Origin: Pseudomonadota bacterium
GTDB taxonomy: Bacteria > Pseudomonadota > Gammaproteobacteria > Burkholderiales > Burkholderiaceae_C
Reading direction: 5' to 3'
Length of the DNA: 64,000 nucleotides
Assembly: GCA_963205335.1 (NCBI GenBank)
Contig: CAUJIM010000017.1
Coordinates: 52,198 to 116,197 of the forward strand
The notes under the pieces were generated by a model that made no database searches, was not told the DNA's origin, and saw nothing but the letters and a program-made list of their open reading frames with translations. Made by a program: the position numbers and the translations under genes. Of this stretch, positions 36,949-45,590 are shown piece by piece (within the stretch, counting starts at the first letter, position 1; each line of letters starts with the position of its first letter).

Positions 36949-37090
36949 TACTGATTATTCTGTTTGTTATATAGAAAAAGTATTAAAGAAACCGAAATGC
37001 CTGTGAAAACGGGCGCATTTCCAGACTTCGGATCGGTGTGTGTCTGAATGTAATCCGCAATCGGCCGCGCCAGTAGATTGCAAGAAGCAG

Positions 37091-37120
37091 TTGGCAAAGC
37101 ATCCGGGGGTTTGCTACGCT
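37091..37120 (+). promoter_or_regulatory. Sigma-70-like promoter of a candidate structured RNA
   Basis: TTGGCA, an 18-base spacer and TACGCT on the plus strand. A start near 37127 fits the beginning of the folded region described next. Confidence 0.5.
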
Positions 37121-37126
37121 GGTGCC

Positions 37127-37350
37127 GTCTGCATGGCAGACATTCGCCAAGAGCGCCAGGCCGGCGCATGCGAAGCGTTCCGCGCTGCGCGTGCGAAGGT
37201 CTCTGGCGCTTGGAGGCCACCCCTGGAGGCAATCGCTTGCCTCCCGCTCCCGGGACAGCAATCTCCCGGGCGCTGACGATGGCAAACGGCCGTTGTGCCT
37301 GCCGTCAAGCCCGGTGCCCGGAGTACCTCCGGCCGCCGGGCTTTCCGTTT
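37127..37350 (+). ncRNA. Candidate structured non-coding RNA (6S-like?) with own promoter and terminator
   Basis: This stretch lies in the only gene-free region longer than 300 bases (36717-37443). It follows a promoter and ends in an intrinsic terminator. Pairing visible by eye: ATGGCAG (37133-37139) with CTGCCGT (37299-37305), TTCGCCA (37143) with TGGCAAA (37280), and AGCGCC (37152) with GGCGCT (37269) would close one long rod-like RNA of about 180 nt. Internal hairpins are GGAGGCAA-tcgc-TTGCCTCC (37225-37244) and CCCGGGA/TCCCGGG (37249-37270). A competing stem CCAAG/CTTGG (37147-37213) also exists. Size and rod shape recall 6S RNA, but no signature sequence was confirmed. It might instead be a long leader of the DUF748 gene. 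Confidence 0.45.
37307..37350 (+). terminator. Intrinsic terminator upstream of the DUF748 gene
   Basis: AAGCCCGG (37307-37314) pairs with CCGGGCTT (37336-37343), with an inner CCGGAG/CTCCGG pairing, followed by TCCGTTTTC. It would end the candidate RNA about 95 bases before the DUF748 start codon. Confidence 0.7.
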
Positions 37351-37443
37351 TCTCGCCGCCCGATGGCCCTGGCGGGGGCGCCAGGCCGGTCGATTGCACT
37401 CACAATATGCGCTCGTGCATACGACATGCGAAGAGAGCGAAAG

Positions 37444-40400
37444 ATGCAGCGGGCAGGGTGGTTGGCAAGGCGTTCGGTCTGGTTGCGGCGTGTCGTCTGG
37501 GGCGCCGGCATCGTGGTGCTGCTCTACCTGCTCGCCTGGCTGGCGCTGCCGCCTATTCTTCGCGCGCAGCTGGAAAAGCAGGGTTCGGAAATCCTGGGCC
37601 GGCGGGTGACGGTCGCGCAGGTGGCGTTTTCTCCCTGGTCGCTGGAGCTCACGCTGCGCGGGCTGCAGATCGCCAACGCGGCGGGCGATGCCCCCCAGGT
37701 GCAGGTGGAGCGCATCTACGCCAATGCCGCCGTGCAATCGCTGTGGCATCTGGCCCCGGTGATCGATGCCTTGCAGGTCGACGCCCCGAAGCTGCGGTTC
37801 GCGCAGACGGCTCCCGGCGCGTTCGATTTCGACGACGTGCTCCAGCGCCTGGCGCAGCGGCCGAGCCCGCCTTCCGACGAGCCCGCGCGTTTCGCGCTCT
37901 ACAACCTGCAGCTGCAGGGCGGCGAGGTGGACTTCGACGACCGCACGGTGGACGTGCGCCACACGGTGCGCCAGCTGGCGCTGGATATTCCGTTCCTGAG
38001 CAACCTGGCCGCCGACAGGCAGGTGACCGTGACGCCCAGGCTGGCGCTCGAGCTGGACGGTAGCGCCTTCGACTCCTCGGCGCAGGCGACGCCGTTCGCG
38101 GATTCGCGCCAGACCAGCGTGCGGATGCAGCTCAAGGACTTCGACCTCGCGCCGCTGGCGGCGTACGTTCCCGCGTCGCTGCCGCTCAAGCTGCGCGCCG
38201 GGACGCTCGATGTCGACCTGGGCCTGGAGTTTTCCGAACAGGACGGCAGCCCGAAGGTGCGCCTGAGCGGCAGCGTGCGGCTCGGCGGGCTGGACGTGGC
38301 GGATGCGGCCGGCGCGCCGCTGCTGGCGTTCGAGCAGCTGCAGGTGGCGCTCGACGACGTGCGCCCGCTAGAGCGCCAGGTGCGGATCGCGTCGGTCGAG
38401 TGGCAGTCGCCCCGGGTCCACCTGCGGCGCGATGCTTCCGGGAAGGTGGTCCTGCCGATCGCGGCCCCGGACGCGGGCGCGGCGGCGCCGCCGCAGCCAC
38501 CGGGGTCCTCGGCGGCACCCTGGACCGTCAGCGTGCAGCAGGTGCAGGTGCGCGACGGCGCGGCCGACTGGCAGGACGAGAGCCTTCCCGAATCCGGGGG
38601 GCACCGCGCGTGGCAGGTGCGCGGCTGGCAGGCGCAGGTGACCGATGCCGCCTGGCCGCTCGAGCAGCCGCTGCATTTCAGTACCGAGATGCAGGTGAGC
38701 GGCGGCGGCGCGGCGGCGGGCGCGCCCGCCCGCGTGCAGGCGCAGGGCGAGGTCACCGCGCAGCGCGCGCAGGTGGCGCTGTCGGTGAACGACCTGTCCC
38801 TGGCGCTGGCCGCGCCCTATCTCGCGGGCCTGCTCAAGCCGGAACTGGCGGGCGTGGTGGATGCCAAGCTGCAACTCGAGCGCGATGGCGAGGCGCTGCT
38901 GCTCAAGCTGCCCAGGCTGGCACTGGCCAAGGCCAGCCTTTCGTGCGCCGAGGCCAGGGGCTGCCCGGCGCTGCGCGAGGCAGGCGTGGCGAATGCGGCA
39001 AAAGGGGCGCAGATCGCGCTGCAGGGGCTGGAGATCACGGATGCGTCGGTCGACCTGCAGCAGCACCGGGTGGCGCTCGGGCAGGTGACGCTGCAGCAGC
39101 CGCAGATCCTGGTGGCGCGGGACAAGGCGGGCGCCTGGATGTTCGCCGATTGGCTGGCGCCATCGCCCGCCGCCCATGAGCATGGCGCGCCGCCTGCGGC
39201 GGCCTCGCCCCCCTGGTCGCTCAAGATGGGTGGGCTGCAGCTCAAGGGCGGCATGGTGGCGTTGCGCGATGCGGCGGCGCCTGCTCCGGTGGCGCTGAAC
39301 CTGTCGGCGCTCGACGTGGGCGTGCGCGACTTCGCATGGAGCGACGGCCGGATGCCGGCCTTCGGCCTGCGCGTGCAGACCCGCGTCGGGGCGGGGCGCG
39401 CCGACCCCGGTCAATTGTCCTGGGACGGTACGCTGGCGCTGGCGCCGGCGCTCGAAGCCAAGGGCAGGGTGCGTGCGCGCAACCTGCCGCTGCAGGTGCT
39501 GCAGCCGTATGTGGCGCAGGGGCTGAACGTGGACGTGCTGCGCGCCGACGGCGGCTTCGTCGGCGATGTGCGCGTGGCCGATGCGCCTGCGGGGCTTTCG
39601 GTCGGCGTACAGGGCGACGTGGCGCTCGACGAGGTGCATGTGCGCGTGGCCTCTGCGCAAAAAGAGGCGGCGCAGCCGGGGCAATCCACCGTGGGCGAGC
39701 GCGGCGAAGACCTGCTGCGCTGGAAATCGCTCGCGCTGCGCGGCGTCTCGCTGGGCATGGCGCCGGGCAAGCCGCTGGCGCTCGAGGTGCAGGAGACGGC
39801 ACTGAGCGACTTCTTCGCCCGCGTCATCGTGCAGGAGAGCGGCCGCATCAACCTGCAGGACATCCGTTCGTCCACCGGCGCGCAGGCGCCCCACGCCGCC
39901 GAAGCCGCCGCGGATACCGGACCTGCGGGCGACGCGCCCCGGATCCGTTTCGGGCCGGTCGCGCTGACCAACGGCACGGTGGACTTCACCGACCACTTCA
40001 TCAAGCCCAACTACTCCGCCAACCTGACGCAGTTGACCGGGCGCCTGAGCGCGTTCTCGTCGGAGCCGGCGGCGCCCGGCGCGCCGCCGCAGATGGCGCA
40101 GCTCGAGCTCAAGGGGCGCGCGCAGGGCACGGCCACGCTCGACGTCTCGGGCCAGCTCAATCCCCTGGCGAAGCCCCTGGCGCTGGATATCCAGGGGCAC
40201 ATGCACGATCTGGAGCTGCCGCCGCTGTCGCCCTACAGCGTGAAGTACGCCGGGCACGGCATCGAGCGCGGCAAGCTCAGCATGGACGTGGCGTACAAGG
40301 TCCAGCCCGACGGGCAGCTGAGCGCCAGCAATAAGCTGGTGCTCAAGCAACTGGCCTTCGGCGACCAGGTGGAGGGCGCGCCCGCCAGCCTGCCGGTGCG

Positions 40401-41148
40401 GCTCGCGGTGGCGCTGCTGGCCGACCGCAACGGCGTGATCGACGTGGACCTGCCGATCAGCGGCTCGCTCAACGACCCGGAGTTCCGCCTCGGGCCGGTG
40501 ATCCTCAAGGTGATCGGCAACCTCATCATGAAGGCCGTCACCGCGCCGTTCTCGCTGCTGGCGAGCGCCTTCGCGGGCGGTGACGAGCAGGGCGCCGTCG
40601 CCTTCTCCGCCGGCAGCAGCGACCTGGGCGCCAAGGCCCGCGAGCAGCTCGACGCCATCGCCAAGGCGCTCGCCGACCGCCCGGCGCTCAAGGCCACGGT
40701 GGTGGGCTGGGCCGACCCTGCGGCCGAGCAGCAGGCCTGGAAGCGCGAGCGCCTGCAGGACCTGCTGCTGGCGCAGAAGCGCCGCGCGGCGGTGCAGGGC
40801 GGCAAGGACGCGACGGCGGTCACGCAGGTGAGCGCCGAGGAGTACCCCGCGCTGCTCAAGGAGGCATACCGGCGCGCCGACAACATCGCCAAGCCGCGCA
40901 ACCTCGTGGGCCTGGCCAAGGACATTCCGCAGGCCGAGATGGAGAAACTCCTGCTCGACGGCATCGCCGTGCCGGGCGACGCCATGCAGGAGCTGGCCCT
41001 GGCGCGCAGCGTTGCCGTGCGCGACTACCTCGCCGCGCACCAGGTGCCGATCGATCGGCTCTTCGTGGGGGCGAGCAAGCTGCAGGGGGCCGGCGAGAAA
41101 GACAAGGTTTTCACGCCCCACGCCGAGCTGCAGCTCTCGGCCCGGTAA
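37444..41148 (+). CDS. Giant DUF748 / AsmA-like envelope protein with OmpA-like C-terminus
   Basis: 1234 aa from the ATG at 37444 (an in-frame ATG at 37426 is possible). One N-terminal membrane helix (about 17-37, 'GIVVLLYLLAWLALPPILR') is followed by a long beta-rich periplasmic region with AsmA/DUF748 features ('ILGRRVTVAQVAFSPWSLELTLRGLQI'-type start, 'TVDFTDHFIKPNYSANLTQLTGR'). Near the C-terminus 'VAFSAGSSDLGAKAREQLDAIAKAL' looks like an OmpA-type peptidoglycan-binding fold, incomplete. AsmA-like proteins are linked to lipid traffic between the two membranes; the function of this one is inferred only. Confidence 0.82.
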   Translation: MQRAGWLARRSVWLRRVVWGAGIVVLLYLLAWLALPPILRAQLEKQGSEILGRRVTVAQVAFSPWSLELTLRGLQIANAAGDAPQVQVERIYANAAVQSLWHLAPVIDALQVDAPKLRFAQTAPGAFDFDDVLQRLAQRPSPPSDEPARFALYNLQLQGGEVDFDDRTVDVRHTVRQLALDIPFLSNLAADRQVTVTPRLALELDGSAFDSSAQATPFADSRQTSVRMQLKDFDLAPLAAYVPASLPLKLRAGTLDVDLGLEFSEQDGSPKVRLSGSVRLGGLDVADAAGAPLLAFEQLQVALDDVRPLERQVRIASVEWQSPRVHLRRDASGKVVLPIAAPDAGAAAPPQPPGSSAAPWTVSVQQVQVRDGAADWQDESLPESGGHRAWQVRGWQAQVTDAAWPLEQPLHFSTEMQVSGGGAAAGAPARVQAQGEVTAQRAQVALSVNDLSLALAAPYLAGLLKPELAGVVDAKLQLERDGEALLLKLPRLALAKASLSCAEARGCPALREAGVANAAKGAQIALQGLEITDASVDLQQHRVALGQVTLQQPQILVARDKAGAWMFADWLAPSPAAHEHGAPPAAASPPWSLKMGGLQLKGGMVALRDAAAPAPVALNLSALDVGVRDFAWSDGRMPAFGLRVQTRVGAGRADPGQLSWDGTLALAPALEAKGRVRARNLPLQVLQPYVAQGLNVDVLRADGGFVGDVRVADAPAGLSVGVQGDVALDEVHVRVASAQKEAAQPGQSTVGERGEDLLRWKSLALRGVSLGMAPGKPLALEVQETALSDFFARVIVQESGRINLQDIRSSTGAQAPHAAEAAADTGPAGDAPRIRFGPVALTNGTVDFTDHFIKPNYSANLTQLTGRLSAFSSEPAAPGAPPQMAQLELKGRAQGTATLDVSGQLNPLAKPLALDIQGHMHDLELPPLSPYSVKYAGHGIERGKLSMDVAYKVQPDGQLSASNKLVLKQLAFGDQVEGAPASLPVRLAVALLADRNGVIDVDLPISGSLNDPEFRLGPVILKVIGNLIMKAVTAPFSLLASAFAGGDEQGAVAFSAGSSDLGAKAREQLDAIAKALADRPALKATVVGWADPAAEQQAWKRERLQDLLLAQKRRAAVQGGKDATAVTQVSAEEYPALLKEAYRRADNIAKPRNLVGLAKDIPQAEMEKLLLDGIAVPGDAMQELALARSVAVRDYLAAHQVPIDRLFVGASKLQGAGEKDKVFTPHAELQLSAR

Positions 41149-41249
41149 GGGCGCCGCAAACCACGCCACAATAGCGACCCTGCCCGTGCGCCCGTTTGCG
41201 CCGTGGGTCCGGGCGGCAATGGCCGCCCGCCTCTCATCGTTATTGCACC

Positions 41250-43877
41250 ATGTTCCCCTTTTCTACCCAGAGCCCGACGCCCGAACCCGCCGCAACCCCG
41301 CCCGCGACCGACAAGGTGGCCGCGGTCCATCCGCTCGATGGCCTGACCGGCGGAGCTTTTTCCGCCGCCACCTCGGGCGAGCGCGCGGCGCGCGTGCGCG
41401 ACTGGCTCGCGGGCGAGCCGCCGATCGCGCAGCTGCAGGAAGTCTTCAAGGAGTTGAGCGCACGCGACAAGGGCGCGGCGCGGGCCATCCGCGAACGGCT
41501 CGACGAGCTGCGCCGCGCGGCCGCGCAAGAGGCCATCGCCGCCGACTGGGCGGCCCGGGCCGAGGCGCTGCTGGCGGGCGCGCGCCTGAACATCGCCGAC
41601 GCGCTGGCCTGGCAGCGCGATGCCGCCAAGGCCGGGGCGCCGCTGTCGCGCGAGCCGCTGCTGGGGCTCAAGACCCGGCTGGCCGACCGCGTGAAGGCGA
41701 TCGAGGATCTGCAGCACCGCGTGCAGGTCCAGCGCGAGGCCGCCGTGCTGCTGGCGCAGCGCATCGAGGTGCTGTCCACCAAGCCGTGGCGCGAGGCGCA
41801 GTCGGCACTCGACGCCCTGGCCGCCGACGTGGCTCATTGGCAGGCGCAGGCCGGCGAGCTGACGGGCGACGCGACCTGGCCCAGCGTCGACCTGCGCTTT
41901 CCCGCGCAGCTCGATTCGGCGCAGGCCCAGCTGGGCATCGTCTGGGATGCCTTCCAGGCGGCGCTCGGCCAGGCGGTGGCCTCCAGCGAGGACGCGGGCA
42001 TGCCGCTGCCGTCCGTGCCGGTCTGGGCCGACGAGCTGCGCGCCGCGCGCGGCGAGGTGCCGGCCGCCGCCGCCGCGGCGCCGGGCAAGCCGCCGGTCGA
42101 TCCGCAGCGCATCGAGGCGGCGCAGCAGTCCGTCGGCGCGGCGCTGCAGCGGCTGGAGCAGGAAACCGCGCAAGGCCACGGCAAGGCGAGCGTCGGCGCG
42201 GCCGGTGCGCTGCGGGCGGTGCTGAAGGATCACGGGCGCTTCATCGACGCCGCGCTCGAAAGCCGGGTGCAGGCGGCGCTGGTGGCCGCCGGGGAGCTCG
42301 AGGGCTGGCAGCGCTGGAGCGCCGACCAGATCCGCGAGGAGCTGGTGGCCAAGGCCGAGGGCCTGCTCGCCCGCCCGGAGGGCCAGGCGCTCGGCGGACG
42401 CAAGATGCAGGAGCTGCTGCGCCAGCTGCGCGAGCAGTGGAAGCAGGCCGACCAGGGCGCGGTGGCCAACCATGCACTGTGGAAAAAATTCGACGATGCC
42501 TGCAACGCCGCGCACAAGGTGGTCGAGGCGTGGCTCGAGAAATCGCGCGCCGAGGCCGTCGAGCACCGCGTGCAGCGCGAGGCGTTGATCGCCGAGGTCG
42601 ACGCCTGGGCCGCGCAGCACGGCGCGTCGACCGACTGGAAGGCGCAGGTGCGCGCGCTGCACCAATTCAGCGAGCGCTGGCGCAGCGGCGGGCACGTGGG
42701 CGAGAAAGTCTTCGCCGAGCTGCAGCCGCTGTGGAAGCAGGCGATCGCGGCCGCGGGCGCGCCGCTGGCCGCGGCGCAGAAAGACAGCCTGGAGCGCCGC
42801 CGCGCCCTGATCGACGAGGCCACGGCGCTTGGCGCCGCCGCCGGCTTGCGCATCGATGCCGTCAAGGCGCTGCAGCAGCGCTGGCAGGCCGAGGCGCAAG
42901 GCGTGCCGCTGGAGCGCCGCCTGGAGCAGAAACTCTGGGACGCCTTCCGCAAGCCGATCGACGAGGCGTTCGCGCGCAAGAGCGCCGAGCGCGAGCACGC
43001 CGTAGCCCAGCTCAACGCGCACGACCGCGCCGTGCTCGAGGCGTCCAAGGCACTAGAGGCGGCCAACGCCAGCGGTGACGCCGAGCGGATCCGCGCGGCC
43101 ATGGCGGCGCTGGAAGCCGCGCTGCATGGCGAGAGCGGTGCGGAGTCGGGTGAAAAATCAGAAACAAATCAAGATCAAACCATTGCTGGTAGAGCGCAAG
43201 CAGCTCCAAAAACAGAAGCAGATGGAGCGCAGGCCCCGGACGCGGCGGCGCCGGTGCGGCGTGTCGTGGCGGTGCGCGGCGACGACCGCCCCGGTGCGCG
43301 CGGACAAGCCCCCGCGGCACCCGCCGGGCGCTCGCCCGAGCGCCGCGATGGCCGTGGCCCGCGGCCTGGTGCGGGCCGCTTCGGCGAGCGCGAGCGCACC
43401 GAACGCGCTCCGCGCGGGCCGCGGCTCGGCGACGCCGCCTTCCGGGCCCAGCGCGAGGCGCTCGAACAGGCGCAGGGCGCATTGCGCAAGCTGGCCGCGC
43501 AGGCCCATGGAGAGGCGCTGGGCCAGCTGGCCGCGGCATGGGAAAAGCGCGACGCCGCGCTGCTGCCCGCCGCGCGCGACCTGGGGCGCCAGGTGAATGC
43601 CGCGGCGCACGGCGCCTGGGCCAGGGCGCTTTCGGGCGCGGCCGCTGGCGACGCCGCCGAGGCCTTGCTGCGCCTGGAGATCGCCGCCGAGGTGCCGACC
43701 CCCGCCGAACACCACGATGCGCGCCGGGCCTTGCAGCTGCAATTGCTCACGCGCCGCCACGACCCGTCGCCCGCCGAGACCTGGGCGCAGGACGCGGCGC
43801 GCGTGCTCGCGGCCAGCGCCGACGGCGCGAGTGTGCGGCGCCTGCAGGGCGCGCTCAAGGTGCTGCTGCGCCGGTGA
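41250..43877 (+). CDS. DUF349-domain protein
   Basis: 875 aa from the ATG at 41250. Several helical DUF349 repeats (Trp/Lys-rich, such as 'ELLRQLREQWKQADQGAVANHALWKKFDDACNAA') fill about residues 330-600. Ala-rich helices flank them, and a charged low-complexity linker sits at about 620-720. The function is unknown; coiled-coil DUF349 proteins occur widely in Burkholderiales. The linker holds a stretch of A/T-rich codons (43156-43225) that matches the dispersed repeat. A terminator-like hairpin follows at 43898-43924. Confidence 0.85.
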   Translation: MFPFSTQSPTPEPAATPPATDKVAAVHPLDGLTGGAFSAATSGERAARVRDWLAGEPPIAQLQEVFKELSARDKGAARAIRERLDELRRAAAQEAIAADWAARAEALLAGARLNIADALAWQRDAAKAGAPLSREPLLGLKTRLADRVKAIEDLQHRVQVQREAAVLLAQRIEVLSTKPWREAQSALDALAADVAHWQAQAGELTGDATWPSVDLRFPAQLDSAQAQLGIVWDAFQAALGQAVASSEDAGMPLPSVPVWADELRAARGEVPAAAAAAPGKPPVDPQRIEAAQQSVGAALQRLEQETAQGHGKASVGAAGALRAVLKDHGRFIDAALESRVQAALVAAGELEGWQRWSADQIREELVAKAEGLLARPEGQALGGRKMQELLRQLREQWKQADQGAVANHALWKKFDDACNAAHKVVEAWLEKSRAEAVEHRVQREALIAEVDAWAAQHGASTDWKAQVRALHQFSERWRSGGHVGEKVFAELQPLWKQAIAAAGAPLAAAQKDSLERRRALIDEATALGAAAGLRIDAVKALQQRWQAEAQGVPLERRLEQKLWDAFRKPIDEAFARKSAEREHAVAQLNAHDRAVLEASKALEAANASGDAERIRAAMAALEAALHGESGAESGEKSETNQDQTIAGRAQAAPKTEADGAQAPDAAAPVRRVVAVRGDDRPGARGQAPAAPAGRSPERRDGRGPRPGAGRFGERERTERAPRGPRLGDAAFRAQREALEQAQGALRKLAAQAHGEALGQLAAAWEKRDAALLPAARDLGRQVNAAAHGAWARALSGAAAGDAAEALLRLEIAAEVPTPAEHHDARRALQLQLLTRRHDPSPAETWAQDAARVLAASADGASVRRLQGALKVLLRR
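43156..43225 (+). repeat. Degenerate dispersed repeat copy H, read in-frame in the DUF349 gene
   Basis: TTGCTGGTAGAGCGCAAGCA followed by GCTCCAAAAACAG resembles the family core. It is translated as RAQAAPKT, in the same frame as AQAAIKI in truB copy G. Codons here (AAA TCA GAA ACA AAT CAA) are unlike the rest of the gene. Confidence 0.55.
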
Positions 43878-43889
43878 AGTGCGCCGGGC

Positions 43890-43925
43890 AAAAGAAAAGG
43901 CCGCTGCGCGAGCGCGAGCGGCCTG
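43890..43925. terminator. Bidirectional terminator; probable original tRNA-Leu terminator
   Basis: AGGCCGCT (43898) and AGCGGCCT (43917-43924) form a perfect 8-bp stem. On the minus strand it is followed by TTTTCTTTTG, a good U-tract, and on the plus strand by GTCTTC. Read from the right it lies just outside attL, where the tRNA-Leu transcript would have ended before the island inserted. Confidence 0.7.
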
Positions 43926-43959
43926 TCTTCATGTGCAACCCGAAGGGTTCTCTTACACT

Positions 43960-43976
43960 TGGTGCCCAGGAGAGGA
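43960..43976 (+). repeat. attL, 17-bp direct repeat of the tRNA-Leu 3' end
   Basis: TGGTGCCCAGGAGAGGA is identical to 50882-50898, which is the CCA end, acceptor arm and part of the T-stem of tRNA-Leu(CAG). It marks the left end of the integrated element. Confidence 0.85.
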
Positions 43977-44019
43977 AGCGGCAAACGGCTTGAACAAAGG
44001 ATTTGCGTCGATCATTGGG

Positions 44020-44268
44020 TCATAAATGGGTCATTCTGTCACGCTGCCAACGCTCTAGATCGGCCCTGTTCCAGTACCTCCCGACGCGCTTCGGCAAGCG
44101 CCCGTCGTCTTCCATCCGACTCAGTGTCGGCACGCTCACGCCAAGTTCGGCGGCCAGTTCAGTAGCGTTCACCATCTTCTTTTTCCCGATGGTCTTCAGT
44201 GCTGCGCGCATTTCCTCACCGATGATGGCACGCAGTTCGTCAGGGGTGGTAACAATGATGGCGTTCAA
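44020..44268 (-). CDS. Small HTH DNA-binding protein (AlpA/excisionase-like)
   Basis: 82 aa from the TTG at 44268, chosen because GGAGG lies five bases upstream; the track starts four codons earlier at a TTG that is part of that site. 'MVNATELAAELGVSVPTLSRMEDDGRLPKRVGRYWNR' region is a MerR/AlpA-type winged helix followed by a Trp-rich wing. Such proteins act as recombination directionality factors or regulators in prophages. It is next to attL, a frequent place for such genes. Confidence 0.7.
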   Translation of the reverse strand: MNAIIVTTPDELRAIIGEEMRAALKTIGKKKMVNATELAAELGVSVPTLSRMEDDGRLPKRVGRYWNRADLERWQRDRMTHL

Positions 44269-44276
44269 GTTCGCCT

Positions 44277-44306
44277 CCAAAAAACAAAGCCCCGACTAGC
44301 GGGGCT
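44277..44306 (-). terminator. Phage terminator 1
   Basis: On the minus strand AGCCCCG-ctagt-CGGGGCT is followed by TTGTTTTTT. It overlaps the end of the 192-aa phage gene and precedes the HTH gene. Confidence 0.7.
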
Positions 44307-44874
44307 GGGTGGTGTTGTTCAGGTATTCGCGCCACGGGACTTTTCTTCCGTCCACGTCGAACCCCCAGGAACCGCGCTTGCGCCAGGTGAAGAACAGCGT
44401 CCAGACGCCACCTTCGCTCACGGCGCTGATGCGGTGGTACTGACCAAATAGCAGGCGCCCGGTGTAGCCGACGACTCGGTGGAACACGGCTCGCGTGGTG
44501 TTGCACAGTGAAATGCCATCGGCCAGCATGGCTTCGCGATCCGTCATGGTTGCCCACGGACGCTCCTCGGTGTACCAGCCTCGCAGAACGATGGTGCGAG
44601 CGTGCCACGGGTGATCATGCAAGTGCCGATCGGTATCGGGCCGCATGATGTGGTGCACGCGGATGCTGGGCAGCCACGGACAGCGCGCCGGCGTGGGATC
44701 GCCTGCCGGATCCTTGCCGTAGCCGTTGAACAGCCACCACCGGCCCATGTAGAGGCTGCCGTCCGGGCCGATGATGTCGGAGTAGGGCGTGCGCTGCGCG
44801 CGCTGGATGATCCAGTCTGCGACGCGCGGGCGTGTGATGATCAGGGCCGCGATGACCCAAAGCAGGTTTCGCAT
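44296..44874 (-). CDS. Phage hypothetical protein with cupin-like histidine motif
   Basis: 192 aa from the ATG at 44874; the track begins at a TTG four codons upstream. An N-terminal hydrophobic stretch ('LLWVIAALIITRP') may be a membrane anchor. 'RHLHDHPWHARTIVLRGWYTEE' resembles the metal-binding half of a small cupin/dioxygenase-like fold, with 'FGQYHRISAV' later. I do not know its function. Neighbours on both sides are small phage genes, so an accessory or host-interaction role is likely. Confidence 0.65.
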   Translation of the reverse strand: MRNLLWVIAALIITRPRVADWIIQRAQRTPYSDIIGPDGSLYMGRWWLFNGYGKDPAGDPTPARCPWLPSIRVHHIMRPDTDRHLHDHPWHARTIVLRGWYTEERPWATMTDREAMLADGISLCNTTRAVFHRVVGYTGRLLFGQYHRISAVSEGGVWTLFFTWRKRGSWGFDVDGRKVPWREYLNNTTQPR

Positions 44875-44884
44875 TTGAGGTTCC

Positions 44885-44911
44885 AAAAAAGAACCCCGCT
44901 CATTGGCGGGG
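44885..44911 (-). terminator. Phage terminator 2
   Basis: CCCCGC-caatga-GCGGGG followed by TTCTTTTTT on the minus strand. It overlaps the stop codon of the 24-aa ORF. Confidence 0.7.
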
Positions 44912-44974
44912 ATCAGGGTGTTTCTCTTGCTCGCGCTGCCGCCTGGCTTTGCGGATGTCGCGTTTGCGGGTCAT
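44900..44974 (-). CDS. Very small basic phage ORF (24 aa)
   Basis: Too short for the ORF track. The ATG at 44974 overlaps the stop of the upstream gene (ATGA) and has GGAG at a good distance; the peptide is strongly basic (MTRKRDIRKARRQREQ...). Coupling by stop-start overlap supports real translation. No function is known. Confidence 0.45.
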   Translation of the reverse strand: MTRKRDIRKARRQREQEKHPDPRQ

Positions 44975-45396
44975 GATTGCAGCTCCCACGACCATTTATC
45001 CGGTTTAATGACAGGTGGCTCCCACCCCTCAATCAGCCCATCGGGGCCGATCTTCATGATGATGTAATCGCCGTATCCTGGCTCACCGACGCTCAACATA
45101 TCTGGCACGTAGCCAGCCCTCTGGGCGACGACCTTCCTGCCATCGAGCAGTTCGTATTCGCCGGCATCGCACACCTTGTAGTGGATGTCGGCCGTCGTCC
45201 CTTGCGGCCAATCGCGCACGCGGCCGGTTTCCAGCTCGATGATCGGCGCCCAGCAGGCTTCGAAGCGCTGCGGGATCAGCTCGCCGCTCGTGTCCGTGAC
45301 GCCGTTGACTGTGGCGTCCTCCCAGTAGCGGACTTCCGCCGTAATGCCGATGGCAGTTACCTCGAATTCCTTGGTGATTTGTACTGTGACTTTCAA
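44971..45396 (-). CDS. Phage hypothetical protein
   Basis: 141 aa from a TTG at 45396 with GGAG eight bases upstream; the ORF track merges it with upstream sequence. It begins 'LKVTVQITKEFEVTAIGITA' and continues with mostly beta-forming sequence and a C-terminal 'GWEPPVIKPDKWSWE'. I do not recognise a family. It is coupled to its neighbours by overlaps. Confidence 0.6.
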   Translation of the reverse strand: MKVTVQITKEFEVTAIGITAEVRYWEDATVNGVTDTSGELIPQRFEACWAPIIELETGRVRDWPQGTTADIHYKVCDAGEYELLDGRKVVAQRAGYVPDMLSVGEPGYGDYIIMKIGPDGLIEGWEPPVIKPDKWSWELQS

Positions 45397-45590
45397 GATG
45401 TTTTCTCCATAGGCACCACCACGCAAGAGTGGTGCAGAGTGCTCGGCTTGGCGAATCCAGAGCGCCGCACCACGTACTGCGTGCCGCCCGGTGTTTCGTG
45501 TTTGCGGTTGATGAACTCGTAACGCTCGCCGGTGCGCTTGAGGATGAAGCTCTGGCCTGGTTGCATATTGCGGATCCGCAGGGTGATCAA
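45393..45590 (-). CDS. Small phage hypothetical protein
   Basis: 65 aa from a TTG at 45590 that overlaps the stop of the upstream gene. 'IRNMQPGQSFILKRTGERYEFINRKHET' suggests a small beta-barrel fold. It overlaps the next gene by four bases, so it is part of the same operon. Confidence 0.55.
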   Translation of the reverse strand: MITLRIRNMQPGQSFILKRTGERYEFINRKHETPGGTQYVVRRSGFAKPSTLHHSCVVVPMEKTS

